From NCBI RefSeq assembly GCF_026344005.1, contig NZ_JAPKNH010000003.1:434001-498000 (forward strand): 64,000 nucleotides of DNA. The letters run 5' to 3'. The DNA comes from Kaistia terrae. GTDB taxonomy: Bacteria > Pseudomonadota > Alphaproteobacteria > Rhizobiales > Kaistiaceae. Shown here in pieces: positions 38,623 through 46,517 of the stretch. A model generated the notes under the pieces. That model did no database searches and had not been told where the DNA came from. It worked only from the letters and a program-made list of their open reading frames with translations. The position numbers and the translations under genes are program-made. Within the stretch, counting starts at the first letter, position 1; each line of letters begins with the position of its first letter.

Positions 38623-40041
38623 ATGGACAGCAATTCGGTTCCGCTTGTTGTCGACTTGGACGGTACGTTGATACGAAGCGACATCTTTCTGGAATCGCTT
38701 CTGGGCCTGTTGTCGCAGGACCCACTGAAGGCAATACATGCCATCGGAGGATTGCGGCACGGACGGGCGGAACTCAAAGGCCGACTGGCCGACAGCGGTA
38801 TCATCGAGGCGGAGAGGCTGCCGATCAACACCGACGTCCTGGAGTTCCTCCGAGCCGAACGGGAGAGCGGACGAAGGATCTATTTGGCCTCGGCATCCGA
38901 TCGACGCGATGCGCAAAGCGTTGCCGAGCATTTGCAGCTGTTCGACGGCGTCTTCGGATCGGAGGAAGGCATCAACCTTTCCGGTTCGGCCAAATCGCGA
39001 CGGCTATGTGAGGCGTTCGGCGAAGGCGGCTTCGACTATATCGGCGACGCGAAGATCGACGAGGCAGTCTGGCGCATGGCACGTCGGGTCTATATCGCCA
39101 ACGCTCGCAAGAAGCACCTGACCGATGTGCGCGCGTGGGCACCGGAGGCCAAGTCAATCGGCCTTCGCGAAGTACATATCATGGAGTATATCCGGACCCT
39201 CCGTCCACATCAGTGGCTGAAGAACCTTCTTATCTTCGTGCCGCCGTTGGCGGCACACGACTTCATTAGCCTCTTCGGCGTCAGTATGTTAGCGTTTCTG
39301 AGCTTTTGCCTTTGCGCCTCGAGTGTATATATACTTAATGACCTGCTTGACTTGCGCAATGATAGAGCCCATTCGCGCAAACGGACAAGACCTTTCGCCG
39401 CCGGAAAAATTCCGGTCATGCATGGCGTGCTGCTAATTCCACTTCTGCTGACCTCATCATTCGGACTCGCGTTGTTTCTCCACGCCGAGTTCATCGGTGT
39501 CCTCAGTATCTACTATGTCGTAACATGCGCCTATTCCTTCTTCTTAAAAAAGAAGATGCTGATCGACGTGATCGCGCTCGCATGCCTCTACGGATGCCGA
39601 ATTTGGGCGGGCGCCGCAGCTACGCAATTGGTGCTGTCGCCATGGCTCATCGCCTTCGCGATCTTCATCTTTCTCTGCCTAGCCCTCGTGAAGCGGTGCT
39701 CCGAGTTAATCGATCATATCCAGGGAGAGAAGGGGGAGCCGCGAGGGCGCGGCTACCGGCTCGCTGATCTGCCGGCCTTGCAATCGATGGCGGCAGCCTC
39801 GGGCTACATCTCGATCCTCGTCTTGGCGCTTTATTTCAACAGCCCGGCCGTCCTCATTCTGTATTCGCATCCCGACAGACTCTGGATAATCTGCGTGATA
39901 CTGTTGTTCTGGATCAGCCGCACCTTGCTGCTCACGCATCGGGGCGAGATGCACGATGATCCCGTCGTCTTTGCAACACTGGATCGCACCAGCCTGATAG
40001 CCGCGTTGGCCTGCTTGGGCACCGTTATCGTCAGCCTGTGA
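38623..40041 (+). CDS. HAD phosphatase-UbiA prenyltransferase fusion (DPPR-synthase-like)
   Basis: 472 residues. Residues 1-180 form a HAD hydrolase: DLDGTLIRSD with the nucleophile Asp11, the ASASDRRD motif and GDAKIDEAVW with the metal aspartates. Residues about 188-472 form a UbiA prenyltransferase with eight or nine helices: LRPHQWLKNLLIFVPPLAAHD and the Mg/diphosphate site NDLLDLRNDRAHSRKRTRPF (N239, D240, D243, D247). This layout is known from enzymes related to mycobacterial decaprenyl-phosphate phosphoribosyl synthase, where UbiA adds phosphoribose and a phosphatase activity removes the 5-phosphate. Here the two steps appear fused. It may provide a pentofuranose donor for the GT-C enzymes. 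Confidence 0.82.
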   Translation: MDSNSVPLVVDLDGTLIRSDIFLESLLGLLSQDPLKAIHAIGGLRHGRAELKGRLADSGIIEAERLPINTDVLEFLRAERESGRRIYLASASDRRDAQSVAEHLQLFDGVFGSEEGINLSGSAKSRRLCEAFGEGGFDYIGDAKIDEAVWRMARRVYIANARKKHLTDVRAWAPEAKSIGLREVHIMEYIRTLRPHQWLKNLLIFVPPLAAHDFISLFGVSMLAFLSFCLCASSVYILNDLLDLRNDRAHSRKRTRPFAAGKIPVMHGVLLIPLLLTSSFGLALFLHAEFIGVLSIYYVVTCAYSFFLKKKMLIDVIALACLYGCRIWAGAAATQLVLSPWLIAFAIFIFLCLALVKRCSELIDHIQGEKGEPRGRGYRLADLPALQSMAAASGYISILVLALYFNSPAVLILYSHPDRLWIICVILLFWISRTLLLTHRGEMHDDPVVFATLDRTSLIAALACLGTVIVSL

Positions 40042-40280
40042 GTTGACCTTTCCGCCAGGCCGCTGCACGCGGAGCCCCGCAGGGTGGACCAATTATTGCA
40101 AGGGCACACTGTCTGCCTCGGCGCGCCCGGTCCACATTTGGCAGAGCGGGTACTCGGAGGCTTTCAGCAGCCCCCTCGACATCCTAGCGCCCCATCTCGC
40201 CTCAACCCATTGCCAAGGACGCGGCATTTGGGTTTGCTATTGATTCTGGCCGATCTGCCCTCTCGGATCGCCCAGCGAGG

Positions 40281-41050
40281 TTAGGAATGTCTCGGCATGC
40301 TGCTGTGCTGAGGCACCACGCCGCGTCCTCCGAGCCAGCCCGATATGTCAACCACCCGCATGCCGACGGCTGTCACCGCAATACCAAAGAGTCTTTCTAG
40401 GGCATGCTCAAGCCCGCCATCGATGGACCCATTCTCCTCGTGGAAGTTTTCCAGCGAGAGGTCCAGCATTCTGAGCGCGGACAAAACCTCACTGCGCACC
40501 CAGAACATGGTTCCAGCAAAATATTCGAGCTTCACGTCATCAGATTGCGCCCCCCCAAGACGCATTGCCAGCTTCCGACCATTTCCGCATTTCTGCCTCA
40601 GGCGGCGGCTTCCCCCTTGTACTGATTGGGCAATCTGAAATGACGCGATCCGATCATGCCAACCGTGGGATCACGCTCAAAACAATCGACGATGTTCCTG
40701 AACGCGCTGGAAGAACCAACAAGCTCTCTAAGCAGCGCCCAGCGCCAGACGGCACCGAGAACAGCACGTGGCCCTGCCTTGGCCGATCACTTGCCATGCA
40801 ACTTGCAGACAAACCCGAAGCCATCGAGAAATCCCTCACGAAGCAGCTGCATGAACGGCCCCACGTCACGCCCCTTATTCGGATAGACTACGACTTGGCA
40901 TCGTCCGAAGCAGGCTCGCATACGGGCATCTGGATCAAGTTCATTTAGGGTCACGATCAAATGAAAGGGCGCATCTACTCGCCGAAGCGCATCCTCGAAC
41001 TCTGGCCAAAGGTCATGAAAATAGAGATGAACAACGATAGCTATCCGCAT
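40281..41050 (-). pseudogene. Rhamnan synthesis protein F (RgpF)-like pseudogene
   Basis: Three pieces read as one RgpF-like protein. The first (from 41050) gives IVVHLYFHDLWPEFEDALRR, NKGRDVGPFMQLLREGFLDG and VCKLHGK, then an in-frame TGA at 40787-40789. Beyond that stop the same frame continues SAKAGPRAVLGAVWRWALLR and CFERDPTVGMIGSRHFRLPNQ. It shifts near a G5 run (about 40611) into RKLAMRLGGAQSDDVKLEYF, AGTMFWVRSEVL and ENGSIDGGLEHALERLF. One nonsense codon and one frameshift make it non-functional as read. The family builds rhamnose-containing glycans. Confidence 0.72.
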
Positions 41051-41557
41051 CCGCTCACCTGCGGCGCCCTAATCATCGCCCTCCTCAGGCGCCCGCCACC
41101 GTTGGCTCAATGCCCGTTGCAGGGCCGAGCTCTGCAGGCTTAAGCCCCAGCCAGCGAGATTGCGGATCGAGCGTTACAGTTCCACACCCTCACGACCACG
41201 CCAGCGTGACAATGGGACAAGCCCCCCTCCGGGAGCGGCATCCAAAACCGATCGCGCGACCGAGAATTTCGCAGCAGGAATGGCCACGAAGCTCGAAATG
41301 AACCGCCTCCGGCATGTCGAAACAGATGTCGGCCTCACCGACACGCAGCATATAGCGCGAGGTCGCGGGAATATGGAGAACGCGAGCATCCGGGTCCCGC
41401 CCGACCCTCAGCGGGGTAAAGGGCAACTCGCTGTGCTCAAATGAGGCCCAAATCAGCTAGACCCCAGGCCTATGCAGCTCCATTCGACGTGACAAGCTCA
41501 CAGCCATATCCCCCGCAACACGCAGGCATCGATGCCACCAAGCACAGCCTCAAGACA
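41051..41557. other. Remnant reading frame, no intact gene
   Basis: About 500 bp. On the minus strand a frame over 41190-41426 reads DPDARVLHIPATSRYMLRVG and ADICFDMPEAVHFELRGH and has coding character, then stops. A nearby frame to about 41080 reads RWLGLKPAELGPATGIEP. These may be pieces of one decayed gene upstream of the RgpF remnant. I cannot assign a family. Confidence 0.4.
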
Positions 41558-42397
41558 TCATGTTCTACTCGTCATATGGCTGAATAACCCAAGTATCCGC
41601 CCTAACGAAGACATCAAGCGACGTTTGTCGAACACAACAGCATAAAATACAGCCTTAAAAAGATGACGAAATACGTCGAATACAATGTTATACTCTATTC
41701 CGTACTTCCTATTATAATATATCTCAGATATTTTCTTATGCTTGTTTCTATATATCTCTTTTGAAACTCCACCGGAGACAGACTCGCCGGCGCCGTGCAT
41801 CGCAAAAGAATCCTTCACGATGATAATTGGCGATCTCGCCGCCCCCAATCTTCGAGAGAGATCATCATCCTCGTAGTACAAGAATATGTTCCTATCGAAT
41901 CCACCGAAATCGGTGAACAGTGATCTTCGAATTAGAAATATACTCCCGTCCAAAAACTGACTGCAAAAATCGCCGCCAACCTGACCAATAACCTCACGAT
42001 TGCGACCTCGACTAACGTGACCAGCCGGAGCATTTTTGATCCAAAGCCCTCCATCGGATCGACGCGTCATCGGAAGAAAGACGCCGCAGTCCGGATATCG
42101 ACGCACCGCTTCGAGAAGCCTTGGAAGAGTTTCACCATTCACACGTACATCAGGATTTATGAAAAGAACAAATTCACCCGAAGCAACGGCCGAGCCCTGA
42201 TTGCAAGCGCGACCAAATCCTATATTGGCTTCGTTTCTGACAATTTTGGCACGTATGCCAGACAGAGCCATAGAGAGATCATCGCTACTGGCGTTATCAA
42301 TGCATATGATCTCCCGCACTCCATCAAGTTCAGACAAAGCACCAGCGATTATATGAGCACTGTTATATGCGACTACAACAACACTGACAGATTTCAT
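41558..42397 (-). CDS. Family 2 glycosyltransferase, rhamnosyltransferase-like
   Basis: 279 residues from the ATG at 42395-42397 (MKSVSVVVVAYNSAHIIAGAL). IICIDNASSDDL is the nucleotide site. GFGRACNQGSAVASGEFVLFINPDVRVN holds the metal-binding NPD motif, and QFLDGSIFLIRRSLFTDFGGFDRNIFLYYEDDDLSRRLG the ED catalytic region. This order, with NPD in place of DxD, is typical of WbbL-like rhamnosyltransferases. The last 70 residues are basic and aromatic and may lie on the membrane. The gene is strongly AT-rich compared with the core genes, a sign of transfer. Confidence 0.85.
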   Translation of the reverse strand: MKSVSVVVVAYNSAHIIAGALSELDGVREIICIDNASSDDLSMALSGIRAKIVRNEANIGFGRACNQGSAVASGEFVLFINPDVRVNGETLPRLLEAVRRYPDCGVFLPMTRRSDGGLWIKNAPAGHVSRGRNREVIGQVGGDFCSQFLDGSIFLIRRSLFTDFGGFDRNIFLYYEDDDLSRRLGAARSPIIIVKDSFAMHGAGESVSGGVSKEIYRNKHKKISEIYYNRKYGIEYNIVFDVFRHLFKAVFYAVVFDKRRLMSSLGRILGLFSHMTSRT

Positions 42398-43076
42398 GAC
42401 TGTAGTCCGCCTGGCGGCCCGTGAAACTGCACATCGCCCCATCGGAGCAGCCCCGACGCCTTTACGACAGGCCTAAGAAGGACACCAAAACGCGCCCCTG
42501 GGCGCACCCTGCGTACGGACATCACCATATCGCGTCGAAATTCGACACTGGCTCCTCCTCCACCCATCACCAACAATCCCAGATTGCACCCCTCTTCACG
42601 CCGACTCGACCGAAATCAAACCACTGCGAGGAACTTCAGGGAATACAATTTCCACCAAATTTTCAATGAATTTTTGAATGATTTTGAATAGCAATTAGCT
42701 AGAGCGCAATGCATTTGCGAGTTACTCGCTTCAAAATCCTGTAGCCTTGAGGCCCGAGCGATCAGATGCAATCTTGGATTGCACCCGATCACTCGGGCAA
42801 CAACCAAGGCCAGGCCACCGCACAAGGCCCGGAGGAAGCCCATAAATAAGGAATTTAGGCTCAACTCGATCCCATCAAAGACACTTCTGGACAATGATTT
42901 GAGCGAGGACTTCGGTATCCCCTCACCGAGATAGCGGGTTCCTACCACTCAAGCCTAACCATTGGCGGCTTGGACTAACTATGTCCCCATAGTTCAGAAT
43001 ATCACAATCCAACCACAAGTAACGCTGAAATATGCGAGACTTTTCACCAAAAAAAACGAAACATCATGAGGGGCAT
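42398..43076. other. Long AT-rich intergenic region
   Basis: About 680 bp between the last glycan gene and the phage-like block. It has a low-GC stretch (42640-42720), one strong stem-loop (42753-42797) and no supported gene; a minus-strand open frame over 42616-42948 has no domain and an odd composition. It probably marks the seam between two imported segments. Confidence 0.5.
42753..42797. repeat. Long stem-loop
   Basis: CCCGAGCGATC...TGCAATC (42753-42773) pairs with GATTGCA...GATCACTCGGG (42777-42797): 18 of 21 positions pair, with a 3-nt loop. No T-run follows on either strand. It could be a REP-like element, the body of a small RNA or a relic of an insertion. Confidence 0.55.
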
Positions 43077-43328
43077 ATGCCCAACACGTTGTACGCGGCG
43101 TTTATCGCTGCATGCTTGTACCTAGGCTATGTGCAGTTTGCGCTTTGGGTATTGGTGCCTCTCGGGGCAGTGGCAGTTTTGCTATTTTTCTTTAGCAATC
43201 GTGCAGCGTTCGAAGTCGGCATGCGCGAGCGTGGCGCGATTCACTTTCTCATCATTTTGACAGGCAACATCGTTCTGTGCGGTGCGGCTTTCGCCATAGG
43301 CTGGGTCGCATCGACGTTCTTGTCGTGA
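43077..43328 (+). CDS. Small membrane protein of unknown function
   Basis: 83 residues from the ATG at 43077, preceded by GAGGGG. Three hydrophobic segments: YAAFIAACLYLGYVQFALWVLVPLGAVAVLLFFF (probably two helices) and HFLIILTGNIVLCGAAFAIGW. Proteins of this size and shape are common in prophage late regions. No homologue can be named. Confidence 0.5.
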   Translation: MPNTLYAAFIAACLYLGYVQFALWVLVPLGAVAVLLFFFSNRAAFEVGMRERGAIHFLIILTGNIVLCGAAFAIGWVASTFLS

Positions 43329-43402
43329 AATGACCCCGCCAGCGGCGCCGGCCGGTGAGGTTCAGCCTCCCGGCCACCAAGTTCTAAGTCGGCGCCTTAG
43401 GC

Positions 43403-43825
43403 TTACTTTTGGCAGCCCCAGCGCATTGTCTGAGGCGTGCCTTCCAAGTCGACAAACACCCAAGTCAGGGCGCCATCCGATCTAAGACGAATGGCAACCG
43501 GGTTCGAACCATAGATCCCTGCGCCAACGATGTCTGACCCGCGGCGTGAGAGGACGAAGTGGTCTTCCCCGAACATGTCTGTGCGGTTCGTAAAGAGCCA
43601 GTCAACGGGGGCCTCGGTTCCAATCGTCTTGGCTGCGCGGATGCTGACCGACTGATCTTCAAGATCGAACACGAACTGATCTGCCTCGATAAATCTAGTT
43701 GCTCTCGTCGTCGTCGCAACTAGATCGCAGGCGAGAGTCATAGGCGCCGCTTTCGCGGGCCCGGTCTGGGCAAACCCACCGAAGCCTAAGCCCGCAATCA
43801 GCGCAGCGGCTGTCATTTTCTTCAT
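43403..43825 (-). CDS. Secreted hypothetical protein
   Basis: 140 residues with a clear signal peptide (MKKMTAAALIAGLGFGGFAQ, cleavage likely after AKA near residue 26). The mature part is beta-rich: FIEADQFVFDLEDQSVSIRA, DWLFTNRTDMFGEDHFVLSR and ALTWVFVDLEGT. Two cysteines (in LACDL and at the end, WGCQK) could form a disulfide. The role is unknown. It is divergent from the next gene with only 21 bp between the start codons. Confidence 0.65.
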   Translation of the reverse strand: MKKMTAAALIAGLGFGGFAQTGPAKAAPMTLACDLVATTTRATRFIEADQFVFDLEDQSVSIRAAKTIGTEAPVDWLFTNRTDMFGEDHFVLSRRGSDIVGAGIYGSNPVAIRLRSDGALTWVFVDLEGTPQTMRWGCQK

Positions 43826-43832
43826 CAGATAG

Positions 43833-43840
43833 CTCCGGAG
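43833..43840. promoter_or_regulatory. Palindromic ribosome site shared by two divergent genes
   Basis: CTCCGGAG is its own reverse complement, so GGAG is present on both strands. It lies 6 nt before the plus-strand ATG at 43847 and 7 nt before the minus-strand ATG at 43825. The two start codons are only 21 bp apart, so promoters must lie within the opposite coding regions or the messages would overlap. Confidence 0.6.
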
Positions 43841-43846
43841 TAAAAC

Positions 43847-44068
43847 ATGTTCCGCCGCTCATTCATGGGCCTCGGCATGGCCGCGCTCGCCTCGGTGTTC
43901 GCTGGCGGCGCTGCCGCCTCGGTGGTGACGCCGCCCGCCATTGAGCGCGGGCTGGCACCATCTCCGCAGGTCACGCCGAACCGTCGGCGCCGGCTCTCAA
44001 GGTCAGGCACCCGATATGCGGCGAACGGCAAGCGGGAATGCGCTCGCCGTCGCGTGCAGATCGCGTAA
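43847..44068 (+). CDS. Small exported or membrane-anchored basic protein
   Basis: 73 residues. A hydrophobic N-terminus (MGLGMAALASVFAGGAAAS) resembles a signal peptide. The rest is strongly basic (PNRRRRLSRSGTRYAANGKR, ECARRRVQIA). It may bind nucleic acid or peptidoglycan. Its ribosome site is the shared palindrome. No family recognised. Confidence 0.5.
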   Translation: MFRRSFMGLGMAALASVFAGGAAASVVTPPAIERGLAPSPQVTPNRRRRLSRSGTRYAANGKRECARRRVQIA

Positions 44069-44142
44069 GGCCGGCTGACCGAGGCTGCTCTTCGCGCTCG
44101 CTGACCCCCGCTTCTGAATGCCGTTGTAAAGAGGCCGCCAGG

Positions 44143-44424
44143 CTATTCTTTGATGAGTGCGCCCCAGTCCGCGTCGTCTGCGTTTTCCACGACAATGGTG
44201 ATTCCACAGCTGTCTTGTTCGAAATAGCGGAACAGGCGGCTCTTCACTCGGCCCGAATAGGCAGCAGGATCTTTAGATCCCATTCGAACGAGCTCGACAA
44301 AGTCCCCGACGTTCGGGATGAGGGCAAAACCAGCGTCCGTCGTTTCGAAATCCGACACGCTTGGGTGGTCAATCGGCCGGCCGGTCTTGGCTGAGAATTC
44401 CTGGAATTGGACGTAGATCTTCAT
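44143..44424 (-). CDS. Hypothetical protein, probably phage-derived
   Basis: 93 residues: a beta-rich small protein with MKIYVQFQEFSAKTGRPIDH, FALIPNVGDFVELVRMG and SRLFRYFEQDSCGITIVVEN. No signal peptide or membrane segment. The composition is clearly protein-like and codon use is regular. Alone on the minus strand among phage-like genes. Function not known. Confidence 0.55.
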   Translation of the reverse strand: MKIYVQFQEFSAKTGRPIDHPSVSDFETTDAGFALIPNVGDFVELVRMGSKDPAAYSGRVKSRLFRYFEQDSCGITIVVENADDADWGALIKE

Positions 44425-44492
44425 TTAGGTTCCCTGATTTTATGATTGGAGCCTCGCTGAGCGCCCCATGCCCCCTCTTAGCAATCCTCGCC

Positions 44493-44915
44493 ATGAACGA
44501 TTCGCTCAGGCCCTCGCTAGGGGGAGAGAGCGCGACGGAAGCCTATGTGACCGCAGGTTTCAAGGCCCACGACGGCAACTGCTCAAGGTTGAGAGGAAAT
44601 GAGAGGGTGGCCTCTCGTGTCGCCGAGATCCAGCAGCGCGGCGCCAAGCGCGTCGAGGTGACTGTTGAAAGCCTCGCCGCCGAGTTGGAAGAGGCCCGCA
44701 GGCTTGCGCTCACCGAGAAGCAGACCAGTGCCGCTGTGTCCGCCACGATGGGCAAGGCGAAACTGTTCGGCCTCATCGTCGAGAAGCACAAGCACTCCGG
44801 CGCCATCGGCTCCTACGATCTAACGAAGGTGACGGATGACGACCTCGACCGCCTTGAGGCCATCCACGGCCCGATTGCCGACGCTGGCGGAGATCCGGGC
44901 GGAGCGGAGACGTAG
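44493..44915 (+). CDS. Phage terminase small subunit-like protein
   Basis: 140 residues from the ATG at 44493 (MNDSLRPSLGGESATEAYVT). It resembles the Terminase_2 family: an N-terminal helix-turn-helix part (EAYVTAGFKAHDGNCSRL) that should bind phage DNA, then RVASRVAEIQQRGAKRVEVT and the oligomerisation helices LAAELEEARRLALTEKQTSA, AVSATMGKAKLFGLIVEKHK and LTKVTDDDLDRLEAI. The N-terminus is shorter than usual and no large terminase subunit follows, so this is part of a prophage remnant. A longer frame starts at 44361. Confidence 0.7.
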   Translation: MNDSLRPSLGGESATEAYVTAGFKAHDGNCSRLRGNERVASRVAEIQQRGAKRVEVTVESLAAELEEARRLALTEKQTSAAVSATMGKAKLFGLIVEKHKHSGAIGSYDLTKVTDDDLDRLEAIHGPIADAGGDPGGAET

Positions 44916-44944
44916 AGAGCGGTCAGGAGAGCGGATCCAGCTGG

Positions 44945-45097
44945 ATGCAGAGGCCATCCGGGCTGCTGCCAGTCGCTGGCGGGCTTCGTGCGCGAGGTCT
45001 TGTCGGTGGGGCGATCATCGGACTGGTGATCGGCCTGCCGTTGCTCATCGATGCGCTGATGCGGATCTGGAGCTGGTTGCCGCATCGGGGGCCGTAG
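44945..45097 (+). CDS. Very small membrane protein in the prophage remnant
   Basis: 50 residues: MQRPSGLLPVAGGLRARGLV then a single helix GAIIGLVIGLPLLIDALMRI and WSWLPHRGP. AGGAGAG lies about 12 nt upstream, a loose spacing. A single-helix protein beside a terminase gene could be a holin or spanin relic. Small and unproven. Confidence 0.35.
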   Translation: MQRPSGLLPVAGGLRARGLVGGAIIGLVIGLPLLIDALMRIWSWLPHRGP

Positions 45098-45154
45098 CGA
45101 AGGGCGTTCTAGTCCGCCTCATTCCGTCACCCCGACGGCGCTACCTTGGCGAGC

Positions 45155-45265
45155 ATGTCGAGGGCAGCCGTCTACGGGATGATGTATGCTGGCATGGTTG
45201 CGGCCACCGTCGGGTGCGGGGTGGTCGTGGGGCTTCTTGCGCTCGATGTCAGCCCGGCGTTCTAG
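45155..45265 (+). CDS. Possible tiny membrane protein
   Basis: 36 residues: MSRAAVYGMMYAGMVAATVG then CGVVVGLLALDVSPAF. One hydrophobic stretch and codon use compatible with coding; no convincing ribosome site. It may be the second of a phage pair or chance. Confidence 0.25.
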   Translation: MSRAAVYGMMYAGMVAATVGCGVVVGLLALDVSPAF

Positions 45266-45484
45266 CTACTTCGGTAGGGGGGCCATCTTCGGCAGGCTGA
45301 TCAAGCTCACCGACAAGGTCGATACCAAGCCAGCCAGATCGATTTGCCCGAATAGCGTGCCAGATAAGGGGGTATGCGGCCGTTGTCACGGAAAGATTTT
45401 GGTGTAGAAACGAGCGATCGGGCTAGGGGAAGCTGTAGGACGACCGGGTCACAAACGCTCCTCGATCCCCACTAAGGGAACAGG

Positions 45485-46462
45485 GTGAGCATTTTCTGTC
45501 TAATCGCGGTACGGAATGAGGAAGGGTATCTGCCCGGCTTCCTTCATCACATTCGCGACCATGTGGACGGCATCGTTGCGCTCGACGATTGCTCCACCGA
45601 CAGCACCCCCGAAATCCTGCATCGTGAAACCCGCGTCGTCTCCCTCCTGCGCGAGAGCCGCGCTGGCGCGCCGCATGCTAACGAAGCCAGCAATCGATAC
45701 CGGTTGCTGACAGAGGCGGCGCGACTGGGCGCGCGTTGGGTTCTCTGCGCGGACGCGGACGAGCGCTTTGAGGATTCCTTTCTGCGGCGTCTGAAGGCCG
45801 AGGCGATGCATGGCGACGAGACAGGCCGCCATCTTCGGCTGGTTCGGATCGTCAACCTCTGGAATGGCCCTGACCAGTTCCGGGCCGACGGCCGGTGCGG
45901 CCCGCGTTGGACTGTTCGCATGTTCAGGGTCCCGTCGAACATCAGTCAGCGGAAATCGGCCATGCACCGGCCATGGTTCCCTCCGGATCTCGACGCGGCG
46001 CCGCAGGCGCGGATGAACGCCTATCTCTATCATCTGAGCATGATCGATCGCCGCGACCGGGAGATGCGCTACGAGAAATTCCGGGCGATCGATCCTCGCA
46101 ACGAGCATCAGGCGATCGGCTACCAGCACCTCATCGACGAACGAAACCTGACCCTGAAGCCTGTCCGACCCTGGCGGCGCTACACCGATCTCGGTACCGG
46201 TACAGCGAGGGGGCGGTCCGACATGCCGGACGGTGCTACCGGGGCATCGGCGCTGCCAGACAGGGCGCTGTTTGATGAAAGTCTCTATCTAGCCCTTAAT
46301 CCCGACGTTCGACGGGACGTCGCGAAGGGCGACCTCAATAGCGGCTGGGATCATTTCGAGCGCCATGGCGCGCGCGAGGGCCGCAACTGGCGCTCCAGGC
46401 CTAATTTCACCGGGCTCGATTTCGGGGCGATCTTCCGAGGCTGGCGCGAGGCGAAGTCATGA
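45485..46462 (+). CDS. GT2-like glycosyltransferase with C-terminal repeat-like tail
   Basis: 325 residues. The N-terminal 200 residues are a GT2-type domain of the Glyco_tranf_2_4 group: IFCLIAVRNEEGYLPGFLHH, GIVALDDCSTDSTPEIL and RWVLCADADERFED with the DADE metal motif, then RWTVRMFRVPSNI. Residues 255-310 (FDESLYLALNPDVRRDVAKG, WDHFERHGAREGRNW) form a motif I recognise from the ends of other bacterial glycan enzymes. Its stop overlaps a possible ATG of the sulfatase-fold gene (ATGA at 46459-46462). First gene of a three-gene cassette. Confidence 0.8.
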   Translation: MSIFCLIAVRNEEGYLPGFLHHIRDHVDGIVALDDCSTDSTPEILHRETRVVSLLRESRAGAPHANEASNRYRLLTEAARLGARWVLCADADERFEDSFLRRLKAEAMHGDETGRHLRLVRIVNLWNGPDQFRADGRCGPRWTVRMFRVPSNISQRKSAMHRPWFPPDLDAAPQARMNAYLYHLSMIDRRDREMRYEKFRAIDPRNEHQAIGYQHLIDERNLTLKPVRPWRRYTDLGTGTARGRSDMPDGATGASALPDRALFDESLYLALNPDVRRDVAKGDLNSGWDHFERHGAREGRNWRSRPNFTGLDFGAIFRGWREAKS

Positions 46463-46517
46463 CCGTTCGCCCGCTGCCATCCGCTCCCGTCACGCCTTTT
46501 GCAAAGCTTGCCGTTCC

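Noticed and set aside
42616-42948. Minus-strand 110-residue frame in the AT-rich seam
   Set aside because: No ribosome site or domain; it runs through the strong stem-loop.
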